Below, in pieces: positions 45,059 to 52,802 of a stretch of DNA of 64,000 nucleotides. Origin of the DNA: Clostridiales bacterium (GTDB taxonomy: Bacteria > Bacillota > Sulfobacillia > RBS10-35); assembly GCA_018729555.1 (NCBI GenBank), contig JAHHQG010000030.1, positions 62,001-126,000 on the forward strand, in the 5' to 3' direction. A model generated the notes under the pieces. It saw only the letters and a program-made list of their open reading frames with translations, ran no database searches and was not told the DNA's origin. The translations under genes were made by a program, and so were the position numbers. Positions within the stretch are counted from its first letter, which is position 1, and each line of letters opens with the position of its first letter.

Positions 45059-45817
45059 TTAGACCGGGCCGTGGCCTTTCCTCACCCGTTTCACGATGGC
45101 CCTCCAGCCTCTTGCCAAGGGAGTCAAAGGGGTAGGGCAATCCCAGCAGCGATACTGAAGGAACAAGAGGAGACTGTAACCGATGCCGAGGGCCGCCCGG
45201 GTTTCATCGGCCCACCGGTCCCAGCCCGAGATGAGGAGAAAGATGGCCAACAGATTGACCAGGGCCAGAAAGGAGCGGCGCACCCAAGGATCGCGCCAAT
45301 AGGTCCCGAAGAAGATGGCTGCCAGCCCTGCTCCCACTAGGAAGCACGTCAAGCGCCAAGAAGGCAGGAGCTGCGCCGCCGAAGAGGACACCATTGTCAG
45401 GACCATGGGGACAAAGAATCTCCAGCCCGGTTTTTTCAGCTCCGCCGCCTTCTGGCTCACCTCGCTTTCGATAAGTTTCCTGTCGCACCCTGCGCAAGAG
45501 GCCAGCAAGAGGCCAAAAAGGGCAAGGCCTAGCAGGAGGAGCCCCTTCTCTTTGGCTCCCACGTGACTCCACGCGTCGAGAAGGGGAAAACCCGTAAGGA
45601 AGATGGCCATCAACATCAGGAAGCGACGAACACCCAAGCTGTCCCAATAGATGCCCACGAAAATGGACCCCATAGACGCTCCCAAACCCATCCAGAACCA
45701 TTCCCAGGATGGCCAAACTTGGACTAAGGACACGACAAAAAGGATCCACAGAAAGGGAAAAGCCAGCTCCCAACCCGGCCCAGCTGGAGAATTCCCTTTG
45801 TCCACCTCACCCATCAT
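45059..45817 (-). CDS. Two-module membrane protein of the PSW/GIYW family, fused form
   Basis: A 252-residue membrane protein with about eight helices in two homologous halves. The first half has PSWEWFWMGLGASMGSIFVG then GIYWDSLGVRRF and ends LLASCAGCDRK; the second has PSWRLTCFLVGAGLAAIFFG then TYWRDPWVRRSFL and ends with CWDCPTPLTPLARGW. In the other cassette the two halves are separate genes. The ATG at 45817 overlaps the copy 2 precursor stop (ATGA). The C-terminal 75 codons are inside the perfect repeat. Function unknown; immunity or transport is inferred from context. Confidence 0.78.
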   Translation of the reverse strand: MMGEVDKGNSPAGPGWELAFPFLWILFVVSLVQVWPSWEWFWMGLGASMGSIFVGIYWDSLGVRRFLMLMAIFLTGFPLLDAWSHVGAKEKGLLLLGLALFGLLLASCAGCDRKLIESEVSQKAAELKKPGWRFFVPMVLTMVSSSAAQLLPSWRLTCFLVGAGLAAIFFGTYWRDPWVRRSFLALVNLLAIFLLISGWDRWADETRAALGIGYSLLLFLQYRCWDCPTPLTPLARGWRAIVKRVRKGHGPV

Positions 45818-46562
45818 CGGATCATCTCCGCCAGCGGATCCACAAAATTAGCGCAACCCCTTGGGCAAGCCCCTGAACCAGGGATGCCCCCGCCGCTCCC
45901 GCCCGAACGTTCTGCGTTACACACGTAATGACATATAATTATGGTAACTGCCCCATACCCAGCAGTCGCCCCCAATCCCGCGCAAAGAAATGAATGGATG
46001 GCGCAGGGTACCAACTGAACGACTGCAAAACATGCCAATTCCCCCCTATACTGCAAGCTTCCACCTTACCTTTTGGCATCGACGCTGACCATGGAGCCTG
46101 GGACAAGTCCTCGAACCCGATCGGCACATGTCCCGAGACGATGTCCTCCCCCACATGGACGTGTAAAAAGGTGCCTCCGTCGGGCGCTCCACTCCCGGTT
46201 ACCCGATAGGCAGACAGCACTTCATCCGTTGCCGGTGAATAGAGCACAAGAAGGCCCATCAACTCCCAAGTTTGCTCCGAAGCCGGGATGAAGATCTCCA
46301 GGAGATCTCCGACGGGTTGCGCGAATCCAACATCCTTCTTCAACCGGTCAGCATCCCTGCCCAATGCGTCCATCTCTTGGAGAACTGCATCAGGCAAAAC
46401 CTCTAGGACATCGAGCTGTATCCCTTCGGAGGCCGCGCTGGGGGGTTGGGCCAACGTCAACATGAAGAGCAACCCGACGGCAACCACATACCGCGCGCGT
46501 TGGCCCGCGAAGTTTCCACCCTGGCGCAGATCGTCGAACAGGCCTTTAGCCACGGCATTCAC
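45814..46562 (-). pseudogene. Secreted precursor with eight-cysteine domain, copy 2, one-base frameshift
   Basis: From GTG 46562 the protein has an n-region with KGLFDDLRQ and QRAR, a signal segment ending QPPSAAS and about 120 further residues close to copy 1. Within GKVEACSIGG the frame breaks at a run of six G (plus-strand C 46041-46046). With one extra G it would continue ELACFAVVQLVPC ... LCAGLGATAGYG ... ICHYVC, a Gly/Ser linker and ACPRGCANF. All eight cysteines then align with copy 1. Without the extra base translation stops after QLP. The stop at 45814 overlaps the membrane gene. Confidence 0.72.
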
Positions 46563-46847
46563 CGCATCGCCCCCATGTCACGCCTATCTTTTACCATAAC
46601 TGGCGTCACTTCTAGTGCGCATCAAGTTTTAGTGGGCTGTACGTGGACAAATCCACCGAAAAGCCACGGCAGGCGACCTGGAAGGATATGGATGATATAG
46701 CTGACGGGGTCCTGAAACCATAGCTTAACCGTTGACGAGCTCCATTTTCGTCCAGTCGCAAATTGTCTGTAAAAGGCGGTCTGGATCATGCGGCGTCAGT
46801 GTCCTTTCCCGTAGACTCAGCCAGTCGCCGTTGGGCTTGCCGGTCAG

Positions 46848-46976
46848 ATCTTCGGTGACACGATGATCGCCACCGCTATTTTACCGGTTGCTTCACCAAT
46901 CGGTGGTGATCAACATCCGCGGTGAATCCTACCGGTTACGGGAAAAGAAGCGAGCAGGACTTTTAGGAATCCGGCC
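46848..46976 (+). pseudogene. IstB (IS21-family ATPase) C-terminal fragment
   Basis: Reading IFGDTMIATAIL and, after a two-base loss, RLLHQSVVINIRGESYRLRE matches the C-terminal end of IstB helper ATPases. Upstream parts are missing. It is a third IS family represented near the cassettes. Confidence 0.72.
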
Positions 46977-47121
46977 TGTGGTTTCTCCCCGTGATGCAAA
47001 GCCCGTCAGATAACAGAGACGAACGCCCCCATGGTGCCTCCGGGCTTACTTCACCTTCTGCGGCCCTATCTAGGTGGATGACCGCCCTCACACCATTCCC
47101 ATCTCATCCAAAACTCAGAAC

Positions 47122-47158
47122 GATTCCGATCTTGACGGTTAATCGGAATCATTCCGAT
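47122..47158. promoter_or_regulatory. Operator-like palindrome upstream of the DsrE-like gene
   Basis: ATCGGAAT-C-ATTCCGAT at 47142-47158 is a perfect 8-1-8 palindrome (its core is a 7-1-7 inverted repeat). A third half-site GATTCCGAT sits at 47122-47130. The set ends 34 bases before the TTG start. Spacing of this kind is typical of Fur/Zur/PerR-family operators, but other regulators are possible. Confidence 0.6.
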
Positions 47159-47192
47159 AATTGAGCCAACCTTTGGGAAGGAGGAGCCTTCT

Positions 47193-47602
47193 TTGTCCAA
47201 ACCGAAAGTCGCCTACCTCGTCTCTTCCCCCCGGGCCGCCAGCTACCGCGTGGGCCAGATGATCCTTCCTCAGCTGGAAGCCGGCACCCACGGGGTGGAG
47301 GTGATGGCTATGTTCTTCTTCGACGACAACGTCTATGCCCTCCGGAAGGGCCATCCTTTGGGGGAGAGGCTGGGAGCTATCGCCAGAGAAAAAGGTATCC
47401 TCCTCATGATGTGCGATGCCTGCGCCCTGGAACGGGGACAGGCCGCCGGCGAACCCGGTGGTGCGCCCCGGACGGGAGAGGCCGCCAAGAACCGGGCCAT
47501 GTGGAACCTCTGGATACGGTGGAAGGCGTCCAGGCGGGCTGCTTTCCCGACCTGTACGCCGCCCTTTCGGAAAACCCGCCGGACTACGTCATCACCATCT
47601 GA
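47193..47602 (+). pseudogene. DsrE-like sulfur-relay family protein, frameshifted
   Basis: The first part reads KVAYLVSSPRAASYRVGQMI, MFFFDDNVYALRKGHPLGER and MMCDACALERG, a DsrE-like fold with a conserved cysteine pair. After about 47455 the frame must shift by one base; the other frame then continues WCAPDGRG, GHVEPLDTVEGVQAGCFPDL and ends PPDYVITI. One missing base restores a protein of about 136 residues. The TTG start has GGAGGAG upstream. It may be a true pseudogene or a sequencing error. Confidence 0.72.
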
Positions 47603-47603
47603 G

Positions 47604-48074
47604 TCACCGGGCTACGTCCACAAATTGGGCTCCCGTGGCTTTCTGAAGATCTCGGGGGTTTAGCCACAGCTGAACCCCCCTTCTCCCTGCGCTGATGCTG
47701 ATCCATTCCTTCTGCAAGGCCCCCTCGTGGATGTACACGGGGAGGGGCCTCCGGGTACCGAGGGGTGATACCCCTCCCCTCACATACCCCGTCACCCTTG
47801 TGAGGTCCGCGAGGGGCAAAAGCTCCACCCGCTTCACCCCCGCCGCCTGAGCCGCCTTCTTCTCGCTGAGCTCCTTATCCCCCGGAACGAGAAAAAGGGC
47901 ATACGGTTCAGGCTTACCCGGCTCCAAACGCACCGCCAAGGTCTTGTAGATCTGATCTAAAGGGATCCCCATAAGCTCTGCCGCTTCTTTGGCATCCCCC
48001 ACCACCGCCTCAATGGTGCGGACCTCGAAGGGAATCCCTTTCGCCTTCAAGATGCGGATGGCTGGCGTCTCCAC
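47604..48074 (-). CDS. YbaK/EbsC-family Cys-tRNA(Pro) deacylase
   Basis: A 156-residue protein of the YbaK fold: ETPAIRILKAKGIPFEV, VVGDAKEAAELMGIPLDQIY, KTLAVRLEP and YVRGGVSPLG. Members hydrolyse misacylated Cys-tRNA(Pro). The start GTG at 48074 comes one base after the stop of the transporter gene and matches the family N-terminus. Confidence 0.92.
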   Translation of the reverse strand: METPAIRILKAKGIPFEVRTIEAVVGDAKEAAELMGIPLDQIYKTLAVRLEPGKPEPYALFLVPGDKELSEKKAAQAAGVKRVELLPLADLTRVTGYVRGGVSPLGTRRPLPVYIHEGALQKEWISISAGRRGVQLWLNPRDLQKATGAQFVDVAR

Positions 48075-48075
48075 C

Positions 48076-49404
48076 CTAAGCCCCCTTTTCGGCCAACACG
48101 GCCACCGCCTGGCGGGAGCGGGCATAGAGCCAGAGGATCTCCACCCCAAACCCCGCCAGGACCGCCAAGGCCCCCAGGGCCGACCCCGGCCCTGGAAAGG
48201 ACCTGGCTAGAGAAAAGAGTATCACCAGGGAAACCACTGAGTTGGTGAGGGACCCCACCTGCACCGTCTGGGACCGCCCCTGGCGCACCAGATGGGCCTG
48301 AAGCCAGTTCTGGGCCACCACCAAAAAAGGAAGGGGGGAAAGGAGGCGGAGGGTGAAGAGGGCCGGCGAGACCAGCTCTGGGGGAAGGCCTAAGGCCACC
48401 CCCAGGTAGAAGGGCGCCAGGGGCGTGAAGCTGAGGGCTCCCAGAAGGGCTCCTGCCCCGAAGGCCAGTGACCAGGCGAAGGCCCCCACTTCCTTTAGGC
48501 TCCGGGCGTCCCTCACCGTCACCAAGGCCAGCTGCTGGATCATGCGGGTGGTGTTGGCGAGGAGAAGGGCCGTGGTCCATACCGCTGGCCAGATGGCCAA
48601 GGCCGCCAAGCCATCGGCGGTGCGGGCCAGCCCCCCCTGCAAAAGGGGTTTGGAGAGAAAGAGGTAGGAGGCGCTGGCCGCCAGGGGCCAGTAGAAGGAC
48701 CAAAGCCACCTCATGGTGGGCGGAAGGGGTCTTCCGTCGGGAAGATAGGGCTCCTTTTCGTCGGCAAACGCCCCGGGATGAAAGTATCCGCGGGCTGCCA
48801 GGGTCACCCAGACGGCCTCCACCCCCACGCTGATCCCCAAGGCCATCCCGCCCACAAGGGCCCCGGGCCACCTTAAGAACACCCCCAAGGCCAGCCCTCC
48901 CAAAAGCCCGAGGAACCGCCCGATACTCCCCCAGGCGAGGGCCCGGCTCCTCCCTTTGCGGATGAGGAGCCCCTGCATCACCCTCCGCCAGGCGATGAAC
49001 CCGGGGTAGAGGAGAAGGGCCTTTAAGGCCGGGCGGCCCGCCTCCGCCACCGCCTCCGGCACCGCCAAGATCTCCCGGAAGACCAGGTGGTAGAAGGGCG
49101 TCCACCAGGCCAAAAGGCCAAGGAGGGCCGTCAGGGGAAGGGCCCAGAGGAGCATGAAGAAAAAGAGCCGCTTAAAGGTCTCCCAGGAGCGGGAGAGGGC
49201 GGTGCTGGCGTGGAGGAACATGAAGATGGGGGCTTCGAAGAGGATGGCCAGGCTCTCCGCCACCCCAAAGGCCGCCAGGTGGACTTCCGGGTGGGAAAGG
49301 CGGGTCAGGGTGGCTGCCACCAGAGGGCCGGTGGTGAACATGATCATGTCGGAAAAGGCGAGGGGCAGGTAGAGGGAAAAGAGCTGCCGCCAGGAAGACC
49401 CCAA
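48076..49404 (-). CDS. MATE/MVF-superfamily-like membrane transporter
   Basis: A 442-residue membrane protein with about 12 helices. The start LFSLYLPLAFSDMIMFTTGP resembles MATE and oligosaccharide flippase families. No substrate can be assigned. It lies directly downstream of the candidate 6S RNA and its terminator, and is coupled to the YbaK gene. Confidence 0.7.
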   Translation of the reverse strand: MGSSWRQLFSLYLPLAFSDMIMFTTGPLVAATLTRLSHPEVHLAAFGVAESLAILFEAPIFMFLHASTALSRSWETFKRLFFFMLLWALPLTALLGLLAWWTPFYHLVFREILAVPEAVAEAGRPALKALLLYPGFIAWRRVMQGLLIRKGRSRALAWGSIGRFLGLLGGLALGVFLRWPGALVGGMALGISVGVEAVWVTLAARGYFHPGAFADEKEPYLPDGRPLPPTMRWLWSFYWPLAASASYLFLSKPLLQGGLARTADGLAALAIWPAVWTTALLLANTTRMIQQLALVTVRDARSLKEVGAFAWSLAFGAGALLGALSFTPLAPFYLGVALGLPPELVSPALFTLRLLSPLPFLVVAQNWLQAHLVRQGRSQTVQVGSLTNSVVSLVILFSLARSFPGPGSALGALAVLAGFGVEILWLYARSRQAVAVLAEKGA

Positions 49405-49421
49405 GGGACCGCCTCCTCAGC

Positions 49422-49450
49422 AAAAAAAGAGCGCGCCTCGCGACGCGCCC
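49422..49450 (-). terminator. Terminator of the candidate 6S RNA / aspS transcript
   Basis: On the minus strand GGGCGCG pairs with CGCGCTC (one G-T wobble) around the loop TCGCGAGG, followed by TTTTTTT. It separates the aspS/6S region from the transporter gene. Confidence 0.85.
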
Positions 49451-49640
49451 TTCCCGGCTAAACCCGCCATCGCCGTGCCCTGGAAAGTTTGAAACCTGCC
49501 CCCGGCAGGTGGGTGCCATTGGAGCCGGTTCCGCCTTCCTGGTCTCCAGGCCTGGCGTCCCCGACCCCCTCCGGCTCCCTTATCTTTGGCGTTGGTTCGA
49601 AACTTCCACCAGGTGATCACGGGCGCAGCAGGCTTCCCGC
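49451..49640 (-). ncRNA. ssrS: Candidate 6S RNA
   Basis: The 190-base gap after aspS folds by eye as a 6S rod. A long closing stem pairs CCTGGTGGAAGTTTCGAACC with GGTTTCAAACTTTCCAGG. An open central bubble follows, with a small hairpin (ACCTGCC-ggg-GGCAGGT) on its 3' side. The distal stem GGAGCCGG/CCGGCTCC ends in CCTGG-aga-CCAGG. 6S RNA inhibits sigma-A RNA polymerase in stationary phase. The 6S-1 gene of Bacillus subtilis is, as I recall, also next to aspS. A promoter and a terminator bracket it. I did not run a covariance model. Confidence 0.7.
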
Positions 49641-49644
49641 ACCT

Positions 49645-51447
49645 TTATTGTATCCCCCGGGCCTGCGGGGACAACACCGTCTGCAGCCCCAATTCCCGGA
49701 GCTGGTGGGGATCCACCGGGGCCGGTGCCCCCGTCAAGGGGTCGGTGCCGCTGGCCGACTTGGGGAAAGCGATGACCTCCCGGATGCTCTTCGCCCCCAC
49801 GAGGAGCATCAGGATCCGCTCCAGCCCCAGGGCCATCCCTCCGTGGGGCGGCACCCCGTACTGGAAGGCATCCAGCAAAAAGCCAAAGCGCTTCTGGGCT
49901 TCTTCCGGGGAAAAGCCCAGGATCTCCAGCACCTTTTCCTGCCATTCCCGCTGGTGGATGCGGAGGCTCCCGCTGCCGAGCTCATAGCCGTTCCACACCA
50001 GATCGTAGGATTGCGCCCGGATCTCTCCCAGGCGGCCTTCTGCAAAGAGGGCCTCATCCTCGGGATGGAAGAGGGTGAAGGGGTGGTGCTGGGCGTCCCA
50101 GCGGCCCAGCTCCTCATCCCAGGCAAAGAGGGGGAACTCCAACACCCAGAGGAGCCGATCCCCTCTCTCAGCGAGCCCCAGCCGCTGCCCCAGCTGCTGG
50201 CGGAAATGGCCAAGGATCTCTGCGGCCTTCTGCCACGGACCTGCCGCAAAGAGGACGAGGCTTCCCTCTTGAAGCTGAAGGATGTCCCTCAGCCTTTCCC
50301 CCAGAGAGGTCCAGCGTCCCTCCTGGAAGAAGAAGCGGGCCAGAGGACCCCGGAGGCTTTCCCCCTGCCACGCCAGCCACGCCAGGCCCGGTGCCCCCAG
50401 GGAGCGGGCTTCGTCTTCCATCTGGTCCATCTCTTTGCGGGAGAAGGATGCACCCCCCGGGACCGCCAGGGCCTTCACCCGACCTCCTCCCTCAAGGGCC
50501 TTTCGGAAGACGCCGATGTCGCTTTCTCCCATGAGCTCCGACACATCCCGGATCTCGTAGGGGATGCGGAGATCGGGCTTATCGCTCCCGAACCGCTCCA
50601 TGGCCTCCCGGTAGGTGAGGCGGGGAAAGGGATGGGGCACCTCCCGGCCCACCGCCGCCAGGGTCTCCACCATCATGGCCTCCACCGTCTGGAGGATATC
50701 CTCCTGGGTGACAAAGCTCATCTCCAGGTCGATCTGGACAAAGTCGGGCTGGCGATCGGCCCGCAGGTCTTCGTCCCGGAAGCAGTGGGCGAACTGGACA
50801 TACCGCTCGATCCCCGCCACCATCAAAAGCTGTTTAAAGAGCTGGGGCGACTGGGGAAGGGCATAGAAGGAGCCGGGCTCCAGGCGGCTGGGCACCAGGA
50901 AATCCCGGGCCCCTTCGGGGGTGGAGCGGGTGAGAAGGGGCGTGGTGATCTCGTAGAAGCCGTGGCGGGCGAACCATTCCCTGGCCCTTAAGGTGAACTC
51001 ATGGCGCAGGCGAAGGTTTTCCTGCAGTTCCGGCCGGCGAAGATCCAGGTAGCGGTAGCGGAGGCGAAGGATCTCGTCCACCTTGTCGGCATGGTCCAGC
51101 TCGAAGGGAAGGGGTTTGGCCGCGCTGAACACCTTGACGCCCCGCGGGCGGATCTCCACCTCCCCTGTGGGAAGCTGCGGGTTTTCCGTCCCGGGAAGGC
51201 GCCGCACCACTTCGCCGCGGATGGCCACCACATATTCGCTCCGCCATTCCCGGACCTCCCGGTGGAGCTCCGGCACCTCTCCCTGGTCGAAGACCACCTG
51301 CACCCGGCCCGTCCTGTCCCGCACCTCGACGAAAATCAGCTGGCCGTGGTCACGGATGCGGTGAACCCAGCCGTTCACCACCACCTCCTCCCCCACATGC
51401 TCAAGGGATGCCTCGCCGCACCAAAGGGTCCGCTGCCACGCCTTCAC
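49645..51447 (-). CDS. aspS: Aspartyl-tRNA synthetase
   Basis: A 600-residue class II synthetase. The N-terminal OB-fold anticodon domain (about 1-110) contains GWVHRIRDHGQLIFVEVRD. Motif 2 is FRDEDLRADRQPDF and motif 3 is GMALGLERILML, with the bacterial GAD insertion between (about 290-410). It charges tRNA-Asp (or Asp and Asn if non-discriminating). The GTG at 51447 overlaps the hisS stop by four bases and follows GGAGGAGG. Confidence 0.98.
   Translation of the reverse strand: MKAWQRTLWCGEASLEHVGEEVVVNGWVHRIRDHGQLIFVEVRDRTGRVQVVFDQGEVPELHREVREWRSEYVVAIRGEVVRRLPGTENPQLPTGEVEIRPRGVKVFSAAKPLPFELDHADKVDEILRLRYRYLDLRRPELQENLRLRHEFTLRAREWFARHGFYEITTPLLTRSTPEGARDFLVPSRLEPGSFYALPQSPQLFKQLLMVAGIERYVQFAHCFRDEDLRADRQPDFVQIDLEMSFVTQEDILQTVEAMMVETLAAVGREVPHPFPRLTYREAMERFGSDKPDLRIPYEIRDVSELMGESDIGVFRKALEGGGRVKALAVPGGASFSRKEMDQMEDEARSLGAPGLAWLAWQGESLRGPLARFFFQEGRWTSLGERLRDILQLQEGSLVLFAAGPWQKAAEILGHFRQQLGQRLGLAERGDRLLWVLEFPLFAWDEELGRWDAQHHPFTLFHPEDEALFAEGRLGEIRAQSYDLVWNGYELGSGSLRIHQREWQEKVLEILGFSPEEAQKRFGFLLDAFQYGVPPHGGMALGLERILMLLVGAKSIREVIAFPKSASGTDPLTGAPAPVDPHQLRELGLQTVLSPQARGIQ
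49647..49674 (-). promoter_or_regulatory. Promoter of the candidate 6S RNA
   Basis: TTGTCC (49674-49669) and TACAAT (49652-49647) are 16 bases apart on the minus strand, inside the end of aspS. Start would be near 49640, just after the aspS stop at 49645. Confidence 0.6.
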
Positions 51448-52721
51448 CGCCGTACCCCTCCTCCAAGGGCTGCCGTCACGATGCTTTCGAAATCCTCGAG
51501 GGGATGTTCCGTCTGCTCCCCCGTCGCAAGGTTTCGCAGGAGAAACCGGCCCCGCTCCAGCTCCTCCGCCCCCACCATGGCCACCCACCGGGCCCTCTTC
51601 CGGTCAGCCAGCTTCATGAGGCTCTTAAGGCTCCTCCCGCCGTAGTCCGTCTCCACCCAAAAGCCTCGATCCCGAAGACCCTCTAAAAGGGGGAGGAGAT
51701 GCTCCCCTTCCGTTCCCGGGGCCGCCACGAAGAGATCGGGCCCCTCTTCCTCATCCCCGCGGACCCCTTCCGCCTCCAGGGCCGCCAGCCAGCGCTCCAG
51801 CCCCAGGCCAAACCCGATGCCCGGTACGGGAGGACCTCCCAGGGCTTCCGCCAGCCCGTCGTAGCGTCCTCCCCCGAAGAGGGCCGCCTTTTCCCCCAGC
51901 TCCTCGTGGACAAACTCGAAGACGGTCCGGGTGTAGTAATCCAGGCCCCTCACCAGGGTGAAATCCTCCCGGAAAGGGATCCCCAGGTCCCAAAGGGCCC
52001 CTTTCACCGCCTCATGGTGCCGCCGGCAGTCGTCGCAGAGGTAATCGACGGAACGAGGGGCTTCTTCGGCGTACTGCCGATCTTCCTTGCAATCGAGAAG
52101 CCGCAGGGGGTTTCGCTCCAGCCTCACCTGGCAATCGCGGCAGAGCTTTTCCTTGAGGGGCCGGTAATATTCCAGAAGGGCCTCCCGGTAGCGGGGCCGG
52201 CAGACGGGGCATCCGATGCTGTTGAGGCGAAGCTCCAGGCGCCTTAGCCCCGATTCCCGCACCGCCCGGTAGCCCAGGGCGATGACCTCCGCATCCCAGA
52301 GGGGATGGGGGCTTCCCAAAAGCTCCACCCCGAACTGGTGGTGTTGGCGCAGCCGGCCAGCTTCCGGCTTTTCATACCGGAAGATGGACATGATGTAGTA
52401 CAGCTTCACCGGCTGGGGCCTCGCCTGGAGGCCGTTTTCCAGGTAGGCCCGCATGACGGCCGCCGTCCCTTCGGGCCGGAGGGTGAGGCTGCGGCCGCCC
52501 CGGTCCTCAAAGGTGTAGGTCTCCTTCTGGACGATGTCGGTGGTATCCCCCACGCCCCGGTGAAAGAGCTCCGTGTACTCAAAGGTGGGGGTCCGGATCT
52601 CTTCGTAGCCGTAGCGGCGCGCCACCGACCGGATGAGGGCCTCGATCTTCTGCCAGCGCCGCGACTCAGGGGGCAAGATATCGGCGGTTCCCCGCGGACG
52701 GTGCCACCTCTTCAATGCCAT
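51444..52721 (-). CDS. hisS: Histidyl-tRNA synthetase
   Basis: A 425-residue class II synthetase. It begins with RPRGTADILPPESRRW, has the motif 2 region SIFRYEKPEAGRLRQHHQFG, and the histidine-specific LVRGLDYYTRTVFEF. The C-terminal anticodon domain ends ESIVTAALGG. It precedes aspS as in most Firmicutes. A TATACT -10 is visible on the minus strand at about 52753-52748; I see no T-box leader in the 80-base gap to thyA. Confidence 0.98.
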   Translation of the reverse strand: MALKRWHRPRGTADILPPESRRWQKIEALIRSVARRYGYEEIRTPTFEYTELFHRGVGDTTDIVQKETYTFEDRGGRSLTLRPEGTAAVMRAYLENGLQARPQPVKLYYIMSIFRYEKPEAGRLRQHHQFGVELLGSPHPLWDAEVIALGYRAVRESGLRRLELRLNSIGCPVCRPRYREALLEYYRPLKEKLCRDCQVRLERNPLRLLDCKEDRQYAEEAPRSVDYLCDDCRRHHEAVKGALWDLGIPFREDFTLVRGLDYYTRTVFEFVHEELGEKAALFGGGRYDGLAEALGGPPVPGIGFGLGLERWLAALEAEGVRGDEEEGPDLFVAAPGTEGEHLLPLLEGLRDRGFWVETDYGGRSLKSLMKLADRKRARWVAMVGAEELERGRFLLRNLATGEQTEHPLEDFESIVTAALGGGVRR

Positions 52722-52802
52722 TCCTCCCGCTCGGGTTTACTCCCCCAGTATAGCCCCTCCCCTCCCTTCCAAAGAGAGGGACTCTTCCATTAGGATAAAG
52801 GC

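Larger units (their letters stand above)
44380..45286 (+). repeat. 907-bp direct repeat, copy 2
   Basis: It appears identical to 41172-42078. It begins inside the spmA reading frame immediately next to the ISL3 remnant and ends inside the membrane gene at 45059. Confidence 0.95.
46563..47192. other. Gene-poor debris between the precursor cassette and the DsrE-like gene
   Basis: This 630-base gap contains an IstB remnant (46848-46976), an unidentified minus-strand protein tail ending at about 46730 (read DWLSLRERTLTPHDPDRLLQ) and the operator-like palindrome at 47122-47158. The base composition is lower in GC than the flanking genes. No intact gene is seen. Confidence 0.65.

Noticed and set aside
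52722-52802. T-box leader for hisS-aspS
   Set aside because: The gap to thyA is only 80 bases and lacks the T-box sequence and a terminator hairpin.
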